Shown piece after piece: positions 24,201-33,919 of a DNA stretch of 41,970 bases. This DNA is from Candidatus Eiseniibacteriota bacterium (GTDB lineage Bacteria; Eisenbacteria; RBG-16-71-46), in assembly GCA_016215625.1 (NCBI GenBank), contig JACRIW010000082.1, positions 1-41,970 of the forward strand, read 5' to 3'. The translations under genes and the position numbers were made by a program. Positions within the stretch are counted from its first letter, which is position 1. Every line of letters begins with the position of its first letter. The notes under the pieces are model-generated. The model was not told the origin of the DNA and did not search any database. It saw nothing but the letters and a program-made list of their open reading frames with translations.

Positions 24201-26872
24201 GCATGGTCAAGGTCACCATCGACGGCCGCACGATCGAAGTCCCGGCCGGCACGCTCATCACCGACGCCGCGAAGATGGCGGAAGTGCACGTGCCGATCTT
24301 CTGCTCGCACTCCAAACTGCCGCCGCTCGGCGCGTGCCGCATCTGCGTCGTCGAGGTCGGCACGCCGAAGATGGGCCCGGACCGCAAGCCGGTGCTCGGC
24401 CCCGACGGCTCGCCCGAGATCGCGTGGATGCCCAAGGTCCAGACGGGCTGCACCACGCCGGTCACCGACGGCATGCACGTGAAGACCGCCTCGGCGACCG
24501 CCACGCAGGCGCGCAAGGGCGTGATGGAGTTCCTGCTCGTCAACCACCCGCTCGACTGCCCGGTGTGCGACGAAGGCGGCGAATGCCAGCTGCAGGACCT
24601 CGCGTTCGCGTTCGGCCAGGACTTTTCGCGCATGGAGCAGGCGAAGCGCACGTTCGACTCCGAGGACCTCGGGCCGATCGTGAAGAAGGAAGCGAACCGC
24701 TGCATCGTCTGCATGCGCTGCGTGCGCTACTGCGACCAGGTGATGGGAGAGGACGCCCTCACGGCGCACCAGCGCGGCGCGCACACCGAGATCTCGTCGT
24801 TCAACCGCCAGCCGCTCGACTGCGAGCAGTGCGGCAACTGCATCGAGGTCTGCCCGGTCGGCGCGCTCACCGCGCTGCCGTACCGGTTCAAGGCGCGTCC
24901 GTGGGACCTACGCCAGCACATCACCCTCTGCCCGCACTGCTCGAACGGCTGCTCCGTGCGCCTCGGCGTGCGCGGCATGGAAGTGCTGCGTGCGCGCGGC
25001 ACCGAGAATCGCGGCGTGAACCAGGAGTTCCTGTGCGTGCGCGGACGTTTCGGGCACGACTTCGTGAACTCCGCCGACCGTCTCTCGGCTCCGCTCGTGA
25101 AGCAGGGCGGCTCGCTGCAGCCGGTGACGTGGGACGAGGCGTCGGCGCAGGCCGCGTCGCGCCTGCGCGACATCGCGGCCGCGCACGGCCCGGGAGCGAT
25201 CGCGTTCCTCGGCGGTGAGCAGCTCTTCACCGAAGAGCAGTACCTGATGCAGAAGCTCGCGCGTGCCGTGCTCGGCACGAACCACGTGGACGGACGCACG
25301 CGCACCGTCGCGCGCGTTCCGGGCGACGCGGTGCTGCGCGCGACCGGCGGCGGCCGGCCTCCGCTCACGTTCACGGATCTCGTGAACGCGCAGGAAGTGC
25401 TCGTGCTGTTCGACGACCTGCAGGGCGAATCGCCCTACGCGCAGGCGCTCGCGATCCGCGGCCAGCACCAGACCGGCCTGCACCTCACGGTGGCGCACCC
25501 GCGCCGCGTGAAGCTCGCGCGCCCGAAGTTCAAGGGCGACTGGCTCGGCGTGCAGCCGGGGGCGGAACTCGCGCTCGTGCACGCGCTCACGAAGGCCGCG
25601 CTCGACCTCGGCGCGCCCTCGGACCTGCCGGGCGAAATCTCGTGGGGCCTCGAAGCGCTGACCAAGTCGCTCGCCTCGTGGACGAGCGAGCGCATGACGC
25701 GCGAGACGGGCCTGAGCGCCGACGCGATCGTCGCGGCCGCCAAGCGGCTGCGCGGCGCCGAGCGCAAGGCGGTGCTGTTCGGCCGCGCGGTCACCGAGCA
25801 TCCGCAGGCCGCGGCGCTGCTGCAGGCGATCGAGAACCTCGGCTGGCTCACGGGCGCGCTGACGTCGTCGGCCTCGCGCGTGATGTACGCCGGCACGCAC
25901 TCGAACTCGCAGGGTGCGCTCGACAACGGTCTCACGCCCGACTTCCTGCCCGGCTACGTGCCGGTGACGGACGCCGCGGGCCGCGAGGCGTTCGGCAAGT
26001 CGTGGGGCTGCACGCTCGACGGCGAAGCGGGCATGAGCGCTCCCGAGATCCTCGAGGCGACGGCGGCCGGGCGCATCAAGGCGCTGTGGATCGTCGGCGA
26101 CCAGTGGCTGCGCACCGCACCCGACGCGGCGCTCGCCGCCAGGGCGCTCGCGGCCGCGGAACTCGTGATCGTGAACGACCTGTTCATGACCGAGACCGCC
26201 CGTGCGGCGCACGTCGTGTTCCCCGTGGCGTCGTTCGCGGAGAAGGACGGCACGTCGGTCAACTGCGAGCGTCGCGCGCAGAAGGCGACGCGTGCGCTGA
26301 GCCCGAAGCGCGGCTCGCGCGCGGACTGGGAAGTCTTCCAGTTCGTCGCCCAGGTGCTCGGCGCCGACTGGCGCTACCGCACCACGGAAGACGTCTTCCG
26401 CGAGATGGCGCGCCTGGTGCCGGTGTGGCACGGCATGAGCTGGGCCTCGCTGCTCCCGAACGGCGCGACGTGGAGCGCCACACGCGTCGCGGGCTCGCTC
26501 GGGTACGCCGAGCCGGACGCGAAGCCGGCGGGCGAGGGGATGTGGCTGCTTTCCGGCGGCACGCTGTTCGCCGTCGACGGCGTGGGCGAGCGCTGCTCGT
26601 CGCTCGCCAGGCTCGCGAAGCATGCGCGCGTGTTCGTCAGCCCGGCGGAGGCCTCGCGCCTCGGCGCCGCGGCGGGCGACATGCTCGAACTGGAAGGACC
26701 GGCGGGTGTGGTCGTGCTGCCGGTCGAGATCGACGATTCGGTTCCTCCGAGCGCGGTGTTCGTGCCGTACGCGTACGCCGGAGCCGGCGTGAATCGTCTG
26801 GGTGCGCCGAAGGGCGCGGGTCTTCGGGTGAAGGCCCGCAAGGCCGCCGCGGCTGCCAAGGCCGGGGCGTAG
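24197..26872 (+). CDS. nuoG: NADH-quinone oxidoreductase subunit G (with N7 cluster site)
   Basis: 891 residues. N-terminal 2Fe-2S ferredoxin domain with Cys36, Cys47, Cys50 and Cys85 (N1b); N5 ligands Cys121, Cys124 and Cys130 with an upstream His117; N4 region with Cys169, Cys172, Cys175 and Cys209-Cys212-Cys215-Cys219 as in the family. Then C-P-H-C-x3-C-x27-C (Cys245, Cys248, Cys252, Cys280), the ligand set of the off-path N7 cluster known in Escherichia coli and Thermus and lost in many other lineages. The rest is a molybdopterin-oxidoreductase-like domain that carries no Mo in complex I. The C-terminus is Ala/Lys-rich. It ends 10 bp before nuoH. Confidence 0.93.
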
Positions 26873-26882
26873 GGGAGCGGGG

Positions 26883-27932
26883 ATGGCGGCTCTGATGCAG
26901 AACGAAGCTTTCCAGGTCGCGCTCTGGGCCATGGTGAAGGTCGGCATCATCCTGGGCGTCATGCTCGGTGTGGTGTCGTACCTGATCTACGCCGAGCGCA
27001 AGATCTGCGGACATATCCAGGCGCGCACCGGTCCCAACCGAGTCGGTCCTCTGGGGCTGCTGCAGCCGATCGCCGACGTGGGCAAGCTGCTCTTCAAGGA
27101 GGAGTTCATCCCGGCGGGCGCCAACAAGGTGGTCTTCCACATCGCGCCGATTCTCGCGGTGTTCCCGGCCATCGTGACGTTCTCGGTGATCCCGATGGGG
27201 CCCGCGCCGATGTTCGTCGTCACGGACATCAACGTCGGCCTGCTGCTGTTCCTCGCCATGTCGAGCCTCGGCGTCTACGCCATCACGCTCGGCGGCTGGT
27301 CGTCGAACAACAAGTACGCGCTGCTCGGCGGACTGCGCTCGTCGGCGCAGATGATCTCGTACGAGCTCGCGCTGGGCCTGAGCACGATTCCGGTGCTGCT
27401 GCGCTCGGGCACGCTGTCGCTGAGCGGCATCGTGGACTCGCAGGCGGGCAACCTGAAGGCGTTCGGGACGACGCTGCCGCTTCCGAACTGGGGCATCTTC
27501 CACTGGTACCTCGTGCTCCCGTTCTTCATCTTCCTCATCTGCTCGTTCGCCGAGACGAACCGCGCGCCGTTCGACCTTCCCGAAGCCGAAGGCGAGCTCG
27601 TCGCCGGCTTCCACACGGAATACTCGAGCATGAAGTGGGCGCTCTTCTTCCTCGGTGAGTACATGAACATGATCGTGATCTGCTCGATCATGGTCACGCT
27701 CTACCTCGGCGGCTGGCACGGCCCGGGCGTCGACAAGTTCGCGCCGCTGGGCCTCGTCTGGTTCCTCACGAAGCTCTTCGCGCTCCTGTTCTTCTTCATC
27801 TGGGTGCGCTGGACCTACCCGCGCCTGCGCTACGACCAGCTCATGGGCTTCGGCTGGAAGGTGCTGCTGCCGGCTTCCATCGTGAACGTCGTGATCGCCG
27901 CGGTGTGGCTGTACTGGAGGGCGAACGCGTGA
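26883..27932 (+). CDS. nuoH: NADH-quinone oxidoreductase subunit H
   Basis: 349 residues, about eight membrane helices. It anchors the quinone-reducing module to the proton pumps. Conserved: [44 protein letters not shown] (about 38-80) and the acidic loop [41 protein letters not shown] (about 218-258), which guide protons and quinone. It is followed immediately by nuoJ: the usual nuoI is not between them. GGAGG for nuoJ lies inside its last codons. Confidence 0.93.
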   Translation: MAALMQNEAFQVALWAMVKVGIILGVMLGVVSYLIYAERKICGHIQARTGPNRVGPLGLLQPIADVGKLLFKEEFIPAGANKVVFHIAPILAVFPAIVTFSVIPMGPAPMFVVTDINVGLLLFLAMSSLGVYAITLGGWSSNNKYALLGGLRSSAQMISYELALGLSTIPVLLRSGTLSLSGIVDSQAGNLKAFGTTLPLPNWGIFHWYLVLPFFIFLICSFAETNRAPFDLPEAEGELVAGFHTEYSSMKWALFFLGEYMNMIVICSIMVTLYLGGWHGPGVDKFAPLGLVWFLTKLFALLFFFIWVRWTYPRLRYDQLMGFGWKVLLPASIVNVVIAAVWLYWRANA

Positions 27933-28456
27933 TGGTTCCTTATCTCTTCCTGGGCTTCGCGGCGCTGCTCGTCGCGACCGCTCTCATGGTGATCCTGCAC
28001 AGGAACCCGGTGACGAGCGCGCTGTTCCTCGTGCTCTCGTTCTCGTCGCTCGCGGGCATCTACCTGCTCCTGCAGGCCGAGTTCATCGGCATGGTGCAGA
28101 TCATCGTGTACGCCGGCGCCAGCATGGTGCTGTTCCTGTTCGTCATCATGTACCTGAACCTGCAGCACGACGTCGAGAAGGGCGCCCAGATCGCCCTGCG
28201 CCGCGGCATCGGCTGGATGGTCGGCGCGCTGCTCCTGCTCTTCGCGGGCCTGCTCGCGAAGAAGGGCTGGGTTTCGGGACCGGTGGCTGCGCTGCCTCCG
28301 GACACGACGGGCGGCAACGCCGCGGCGATCGGCCGCGTGCTCTACAGCCGCTTCCTGTTCCCGTTCGAGATCACGTCGATCCTGCTGCTCGTCGCCATGG
28401 TGGGCGCGATCGTGCTGGCCAAGGGCCGCCCCGCGCCGCAAGGGGAGGCCGAATGA
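27932..28456 (+). CDS. nuoJ: NADH-quinone oxidoreductase subunit J
   Basis: 174 residues, five membrane helices. The third helix carries [28 protein letters not shown], with the Tyr-Ala-Gly-Ala pi-bulge motif that lets complex I switch state. The start is either ATG 27932 (TGATG) or GTG 27929 (GTGA); GGAGG at 27916-27920 suits both. A loop ([15 protein letters not shown]) before the last helix is variable. nuoK starts in the ATGA overlap. Confidence 0.9.
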   Translation: MVPYLFLGFAALLVATALMVILHRNPVTSALFLVLSFSSLAGIYLLLQAEFIGMVQIIVYAGASMVLFLFVIMYLNLQHDVEKGAQIALRRGIGWMVGALLLLFAGLLAKKGWVSGPVAALPPDTTGGNAAAIGRVLYSRFLFPFEITSILLLVAMVGAIVLAKGRPAPQGEAE

Positions 28457-28755
28457 TCCCGACCGAGTGGGCGCTGGCGCTGAGCGCCGTGCTGTTCGTC
28501 ATCGGCGTGGTGGGCGTGCTCGTGCGCCGCAACGCGCTGGTGATCTTCATGTCCATCGAGCTCATGCTCAACGCGGCGAACCTCGCGTTCGTGGCGTTCG
28601 CGCGACAGCAGAACTCGCTCGACGGACAGATCTTCGTGTTCTTCGTGATGACCGTGGCCGCCGCCGAGGTGGCCGTGGGACTCGCGATCATCGTGAACCT
28701 GTTCCGCCTGCGCGAAACGGTGTTCGTGGACGAAATCAACCTGCTGAAGGGCTAG
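28453..28755 (+). CDS. nuoK: NADH-quinone oxidoreductase subunit K
   Basis: 100 residues, three membrane helices, full family length. The two key membrane glutamates are visible: [18 protein letters not shown] (helix 2) and [18 protein letters not shown] (helix 3). These carry protons between the quinone module and the antiporter-like subunits. Overlaps nuoJ by 4 bp. Confidence 0.93.
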   Translation: MIPTEWALALSAVLFVIGVVGVLVRRNALVIFMSIELMLNAANLAFVAFARQQNSLDGQIFVFFVMTVAAAEVAVGLAIIVNLFRLRETVFVDEINLLKG

Positions 28756-28762
28756 GACGGCC

Positions 28763-30778
28763 GTGAACTTGCCCATGCTCTGGATCATTCCCGCGCTGCC
28801 CCTGGCCGCGGTCGCCCTGAACCTGCTGTTCGGCGATCGTCTCGGCAAGAGGGGCACCGCGTTTCTCGCCTGCGGGGCCGTCGGCCTCGCCTTCGCCGCC
28901 GCGGTGCGCGCCGTGCTCACGCTCGCCGCACGCTCCGAGGAAGAACGCCAGATCGTCGAGACCGCGTGGACCTGGTTCCGCGTCGGGGACTTCTCGGTCG
29001 ACGTGTCGTTCCTGCTCGATCCGCTCTCGGCCATCATGGTGCTGGTCGTCACCGGCGTCGGCTTCCTCATCCACGTGTACTCGACCGGGTACATGGCCGA
29101 GGACCCGTCTTTCCGCCGGTTCTTCCTGTACCTGAACCTGTTCATGTTCGCGATGCTCACGCTCGTGCTCGCGGACAACTACCTGCTCATGTTCGTGGGC
29201 TGGGAAGGCGTGGGACTCTGCTCGTACCTGCTGATCGGTTTCTGGTACGAGAAGCAGAGCGCGACGGACGCCGGCAAGAAGGCGTTCATCGTCAACCGCA
29301 TCGGCGACTTCGGCTTCCTGCTCGGCGTCATGTTCCTGATCGCGTGGACCGGCTCGGTGAACTACGAGCGCGTCTTCGCCTCGGCGCCGCACCTGTTCAC
29401 GGCCGGCGGCACGATCATCACGCTCGCGACGCTGCTCATGTTCGTCGGCGCGACCGGCAAGAGCGCGCAGATCCCGCTCTACGTCTGGCTGCCCGACGCC
29501 ATGGAAGGCCCGACCCCGGTGTCCGCGCTCATCCACGCGGCCACGATGGTCACGGCCGGCGTGTACATGGTCGTGCGCAGTCACGTGCTGTTCGAGATGG
29601 CGCCGGTCACGCTCGAGGTGATCGCCATCGTCGGCGCCGCCACGGCGCTCATGGCGGCGACGATCGGCCTCGTGCAGAACGACATCAAGCGCGTGCTCGC
29701 GTATTCCACCGTGAGCCAGCTCGGCTACATGTTCTTCGCCTGCGGCGTGGGCGCGTTCGGCGCCGGCATCTTCCACGTCATGACGCACGCCTTCTTCAAG
29801 GCGCTGCTCTTCCTCGGCGCCGGCTCGGTCATCTACGGCATGCACCACGAGCAGGACATGCGGAAGATGGGCGGCCTCGCCGGCAAGATGCCCGTCACGC
29901 ACGCGACCATGCTCATCGCCACGATCGCGATCGCCGGCATCCCGCCGTTCGCCGGGTTCTGGTCGAAGGACGAGATCCTCGCGAAGGCCTTCGCGACGGG
30001 GCACTACGGCATCTTCGCCGCCGGGCTCCTCGGCGCGGTGATGACGGCGTTCTACATGTTCCGGCTGTACGTGCTCACGTTCCAGGGCAAGCCGCGCTTC
30101 GACGAGAACGGCGGCCACGCACACGCCCACGCGGCCGACGCGCACGGCGCCCACATGACGCACGACGCGCACGGCCACGGCGCGCACGACGATCACGGCC
30201 ACGATCACGGTCACGGCGGCCCGGTGAAGGAATCGCCGTGGAACATGACCGTGCCGCTTTCGGTGCTCGCGGTGCTGTCGGTCGTCGGCGGCTGGATCGG
30301 CATCGGCAAGCCCTTCATCGAGGGCGAGTCGTGGATGGGCCGCTGGCTCGAGCCCGTGCTCGGCTCCGGTCCGCACGTGCATCACCTCGCGGTCTCGACC
30401 GAGTTCGGCCTCATGGGCTTGTCGGTCGCCGTCGCCGCGTTCGGCATCTTCATGGCGTTCCGCGCCTACCTGCAGAGCCCGTCCATCGCCACCGCGATGC
30501 ACGAGCGCTTCGGCGGCCTGCACCGCACGCTCTACCACAAGTACTGGGTGGACGAGTTCTACGGCGCGGTCGCCGTGAACCCGGTCTACCAGGCGTCCAT
30601 GCGCCTCTGGCGCTTCTGGGACGAGAAGGTCGTGGACGGCATCGTGAACGGTGTCGGCTACTTCCTCGAAGGTGTCTCCGCACTGCTGCGTCTCTTCCAG
30701 ACCGGATACGTCGGCACGTACGCCCTGTTCATCACGCTCGGCGTGCTCGCCCTGTTCCTTCACTTCCTGAGGTCGTAA
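28763..30778 (+). CDS. nuoL: NADH-quinone oxidoreductase subunit L, with histidine-rich insertion
   Basis: 671 residues, the distal antiporter-like pump with the long lateral helix at the C-terminus. Markers: FVGWEGVGLCSYLLIGFWY (catalytic Glu, helix 5), SAQIPLYVWLPDAMEGPTPVSALIHAATMVTAGVYM (helix 7-8 with Lys/His network), and HVMTHAFFKALLFLGAGSVIYGMHHEQDMRKMGGL. Between later helices, residues 452-484 form a loop with 13 His in 33 residues, mixed with Ala, Asp and Gly. Such a loop is not part of the pump and might bind metal; similar His-rich loops occur in some other NuoL proteins. The start is GTG 28763, 7 bp after nuoK. Confidence 0.93.
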   Translation: MNLPMLWIIPALPLAAVALNLLFGDRLGKRGTAFLACGAVGLAFAAAVRAVLTLAARSEEERQIVETAWTWFRVGDFSVDVSFLLDPLSAIMVLVVTGVGFLIHVYSTGYMAEDPSFRRFFLYLNLFMFAMLTLVLADNYLLMFVGWEGVGLCSYLLIGFWYEKQSATDAGKKAFIVNRIGDFGFLLGVMFLIAWTGSVNYERVFASAPHLFTAGGTIITLATLLMFVGATGKSAQIPLYVWLPDAMEGPTPVSALIHAATMVTAGVYMVVRSHVLFEMAPVTLEVIAIVGAATALMAATIGLVQNDIKRVLAYSTVSQLGYMFFACGVGAFGAGIFHVMTHAFFKALLFLGAGSVIYGMHHEQDMRKMGGLAGKMPVTHATMLIATIAIAGIPPFAGFWSKDEILAKAFATGHYGIFAAGLLGAVMTAFYMFRLYVLTFQGKPRFDENGGHAHAHAADAHGAHMTHDAHGHGAHDDHGHDHGHGGPVKESPWNMTVPLSVLAVLSVVGGWIGIGKPFIEGESWMGRWLEPVLGSGPHVHHLAVSTEFGLMGLSVAVAAFGIFMAFRAYLQSPSIATAMHERFGGLHRTLYHKYWVDEFYGAVAVNPVYQASMRLWRFWDEKVVDGIVNGVGYFLEGVSALLRLFQTGYVGTYALFITLGVLALFLHFLRS

Positions 30779-32374
30779 GTGGCTCAACTCCCCTGGTTGT
30801 CACTGCTCGTGTTCTTCCCGCTGGCCGCGGCCATCCTGGTCGCGATCATGCCGGCGAACGCGCACAAGCCCATCCGGTGGTGGGCCACGATCGCCGCACT
30901 CGCGGAGTTCGTGTTCTCGCTGCCCCTGTGGTGGCGGGTGATTCCCGGCCAGGCCGGATTCCAGTTCGAGGAGAAGCTCGACTGGATCCCCGTCCTCGGG
31001 GCGCAGTACCACCTCGGCGTCGACGGAGTGAGCGGACTGCTCGCGCTGCTCACCACGTTCACGACGCTCATCGCGATCCTCGGGGCGTGGACGTCGGTCG
31101 AGAAGCGCTCGCGTGAGTTCTTCGCGCTCGTGCTCGCGCTCGAGGCCGGCATGCTCGGCACGTTCTTCTGCCTCGACCTGCTGCTCTTCTACGTCTTCTG
31201 GGAAGCGATGCTGATCCCGATGTACCTGCTGATCGGCGTGTGGGGCGGACAGCGGCGCGTGTACGCGGCCGTGAAGTTCTTCCTCTACACGATGGCCGGC
31301 AGCGTGCTCATGCTGGTCGCCATCCTGTCGCTGTGGTTCCTGCAGAAGCAGTACAGCGGGGTTCCGACCTTCGACCTTCAGGCCTTCTACCAGCTGCCGC
31401 TCGCGCCTTCGCGCCAGCTCTGGATGTTCCTCGCGTTCGCCTTCGCGTTCGCGATCAAGGTCCCGATGTTCCCTCTGCACACGTGGCTGCCGGACGCTCA
31501 CGTCGAAGCCCCGACGGCGGGCTCCGTCATCCTGGCGGCCGTGCTGCTCAAGATGGGCACCTACGGCTTCCTGCGTTTCGCGATGCCGCTCTTCCCGAAC
31601 GCGCTCGTGGTGTGCGCGCCGTACATCGCGTGGCTCGCGATCATCGGGATCGTCTACGGCGCCCTCGTCGCCATGGTCCAGCCCGATCTCAAGAAGCTCG
31701 TGGCCTACTCCTCGGTGAGCCACATGGGCTTCGCGATGCTCGGCCTGATGGCGATGAACGCGCAGGGCTTCGCGGGCTCCATGATGACCATGCTCAACCA
31801 CGGCGTCTCGACGGGCGCGCTGTTCCTCCTCGTCGGCGTCATCTACGAGCGCCGCCACACGCGCAAGATCGCGGACTTCGGCGGGCTGTGGAAAGTCGTG
31901 CCGGTCTACTCGGTGATCTTCCTCGTGGTGATGCTGTCGAGCGTCGGCCTGCCGGGCACGAACGGCTTCATCGGCGAGTTCCTCGTGCTGCTCGGCGCCT
32001 TCAAGCACTCCGTGCCGTGGGCCGCCGTCGCCGCGACGGGCGTGATCCTGTCCGCGTGCTACATGCTGTGGATGTTCCAGCGCGTCGTGTTCGGTCCGGT
32101 GACGCACGAGGAGAACCGCAAGCTCACCGACCTCTCGTTCCGCGAGCGGCTGGTGTTCGCGCCGCTGCTCCTGCTCATCTTCTGGATGGGCGTGGCGCCG
32201 CAGCCGTTCCTCGACCGCATGCAGCCCACGCTCGACCGCGTGCTGCAGATGACGAACGACCGTGCGCAGATGATGACGGCCTCGGACGCCGCCGCGACCG
32301 CGCCGCTGGCCTCGCGCCTGCAGGCCGCTCCCGCGGTGAACGCGGCTCCCGCCGAGCAGGGAGGTGCGCGATGA
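30779..32374 (+). CDS. nuoM: NADH-quinone oxidoreductase subunit M
   Basis: 531 residues, about 14 membrane helices; the middle antiporter-like pump. The helix-5 Glu in FYVFWEAMLIPMYLLIGVWGG and the HTWLPDAHVEAPTAGSVILAAVLLKMGTYGFLRF block mark the proton path. GTG 30779 starts directly after the TAA of nuoL, with no gap. An Ala-rich C-terminal tail of about 45 residues extends past the last helix. Confidence 0.93.
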   Translation: MAQLPWLSLLVFFPLAAAILVAIMPANAHKPIRWWATIAALAEFVFSLPLWWRVIPGQAGFQFEEKLDWIPVLGAQYHLGVDGVSGLLALLTTFTTLIAILGAWTSVEKRSREFFALVLALEAGMLGTFFCLDLLLFYVFWEAMLIPMYLLIGVWGGQRRVYAAVKFFLYTMAGSVLMLVAILSLWFLQKQYSGVPTFDLQAFYQLPLAPSRQLWMFLAFAFAFAIKVPMFPLHTWLPDAHVEAPTAGSVILAAVLLKMGTYGFLRFAMPLFPNALVVCAPYIAWLAIIGIVYGALVAMVQPDLKKLVAYSSVSHMGFAMLGLMAMNAQGFAGSMMTMLNHGVSTGALFLLVGVIYERRHTRKIADFGGLWKVVPVYSVIFLVVMLSSVGLPGTNGFIGEFLVLLGAFKHSVPWAAVAATGVILSACYMLWMFQRVVFGPVTHEENRKLTDLSFRERLVFAPLLLLIFWMGVAPQPFLDRMQPTLDRVLQMTNDRAQMMTASDAAATAPLASRLQAAPAVNAAPAEQGGAR

Positions 32375-33840
32375 GCATCGTGCCGCAGCCGACGTTCCTG
32401 GCCCTCGACTGGTGGGCCCTCGGCCCCGTGCTCGCCCTGACGGCGGGCACGATCCTCCTGCTGCTGCTCGAGTTCCTGCCGCAGCGCGCGAACGGCAACC
32501 GTGGCGGCATCGTCTCGCTGCTCACGTTCCTCGCCTCCGGCTACGCCGTCTGGCGCGTGGCGGGAGAGAAGCGCGAGCTGTTCGGCGGGATGTTCGTGCA
32601 CGACCCGATGACGGTGTTCTTCACGCTGCTCTTCTGCGCCGTCGGCGTGCTCGCGACGCTCATGTCGTGGGACTACCTCAAGCGTACGAAGATCAACCAG
32701 GCCGAGTACTACGCATTGCTGCTCTCGAGCGTGCTCGGCATGGTCGTCATGGCCGCGTCGAACGACCTCGTCACGGTGTTCCTCGGACTCGAGCTCATGT
32801 CGCTCGCGCTCTACGTGATGGTGGGCTTCCGCCGCTCGCAGCTCGAATCGAACGAGGCCTCGCTCAAGTACTTCCTGCTCGGCGCGTTCGCGTCGGGTTT
32901 CCTGCTCTACGGCATCGCGCTGCTCTACGGCGCGACCGGCTCGTCGAACCTCGCGATGATCGGCGCCTTCCTCGCGGACACGCCGCTGGCCACGAATCCC
33001 ATGCTGCTCATGGGCTCGCTGCTCGTGTTCGTCGGCTTCGCGTTCAAGGTCGCGGCCGCGCCCTTCCACATGTGGACCCCGGACGTCTACGAGGGTGCGC
33101 CGACGTCGGTCACCGGCTTCATGTCGGCCGGCGCCAAGGCGGCGGGCTTCGCGGCGCTGCTGCGCGTGGCGCTCCGCGCGCTCGGCCCGGTGATGGTGGA
33201 CTGGACGCAGCTGCTCGCGGTGATCGCGTTCCTCACGATGACCGTGGGCAACGTCACCGCGCTGCTGCAGGGCAACCTCAAGCGCATGCTCGCCTACTCG
33301 AGCATCGCGCACGCGGGCTACATCCTCGTCGCGGTCGCGGCGGGGGGGCCCGAGGGCGCCTCGGCCGCCGTGTTCTACCTCGCCACGTACTCGTTCATGA
33401 ACATCGGCGCGTTCGCCGTGCTCACGATGCTCGGCAAGGGCCGCGAGGAACGCGTGCTCATGTCCGATCTCGCGGGGCTGGGCTTCCGCGAGCCGCTGCT
33501 CGGCCTGGCGCTGACCGCGTTCATGCTGTCCCTCGCCGGCATCCCGCCGATGGCGGGCTTCATGGGCAAGCTGTACATCTTCGGCGAAGCGGTGAAACAC
33601 CCGCAGCTGCTGTGGGTGGTCGTGGCCGGCGTGCTCAACAGCGTCGTCTCGGTCTACTACTACCTGCGCGTGACGGTGTCGCTGTACATGAAGGAGCCCG
33701 AGGGCGAGCCGGTCGGCATCTCGTGGGGCGCTCCCGCGGTGCTCGCGATCGTGATCACGCTCGCGGCCACGCTCTGGTTCGGCCTGCAGGCGCAGGGGCT
33801 CTGGATCCAGGCGCAGAACAGCGTGATGGGCCTGCTCTAG
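32371..33840 (+). CDS. nuoN: NADH-quinone oxidoreductase subunit N
   Basis: 489 residues, about 14 membrane helices; the antiporter-like pump nearest to NuoK. It shows FLGLELMSLALYVMVGFRR with the helix-5 Glu, KVAAAPFHMWTPDVYEGAPTSVTGFMSAGAKAAGF (Lys/His path) and SLAGIPPMAGFMGKLYIF. GGGAGG lies 6 nt before the ATG, and ATGA overlap couples it to nuoM. It is the last gene of the operon, ended by a strong terminator. Confidence 0.93.
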   Translation: MSIVPQPTFLALDWWALGPVLALTAGTILLLLLEFLPQRANGNRGGIVSLLTFLASGYAVWRVAGEKRELFGGMFVHDPMTVFFTLLFCAVGVLATLMSWDYLKRTKINQAEYYALLLSSVLGMVVMAASNDLVTVFLGLELMSLALYVMVGFRRSQLESNEASLKYFLLGAFASGFLLYGIALLYGATGSSNLAMIGAFLADTPLATNPMLLMGSLLVFVGFAFKVAAAPFHMWTPDVYEGAPTSVTGFMSAGAKAAGFAALLRVALRALGPVMVDWTQLLAVIAFLTMTVGNVTALLQGNLKRMLAYSSIAHAGYILVAVAAGGPEGASAAVFYLATYSFMNIGAFAVLTMLGKGREERVLMSDLAGLGFREPLLGLALTAFMLSLAGIPPMAGFMGKLYIFGEAVKHPQLLWVVVAGVLNSVVSVYYYLRVTVSLYMKEPEGEPVGISWGAPAVLAIVITLAATLWFGLQAQGLWIQAQNSVMGLL

Positions 33841-33858
33841 CCCGCAGGACGGAAGACG

Positions 33859-33896
33859 GAAGCCCGGTGGCGAAGGCCACCGGGCTTCTCTTTTTT
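33859..33896 (+). terminator. Strong Rho-independent terminator of the nuo operon
   Basis: A perfect 13-bp stem (33859-33871 with 33876-33888), loop GAAG, then TCTTTTTT. It is 18 bp after the nuoN stop and in front of the convergent moeA, whose stop is at 33920. Confidence 0.92.
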
Positions 33897-33919
33897 CGGG
33901 CCGCCACCGCGTGCGCGGT

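Noticed and set aside
28736..30787. A 683-codon open frame antisense to nuoL, and similar long antisense frames across the nuo operon and ABC genes
   Set aside because: Rich in His, Arg, Asp and Glu with no recognisable domain; these are complements of conserved membrane-protein codons in GC-rich DNA.
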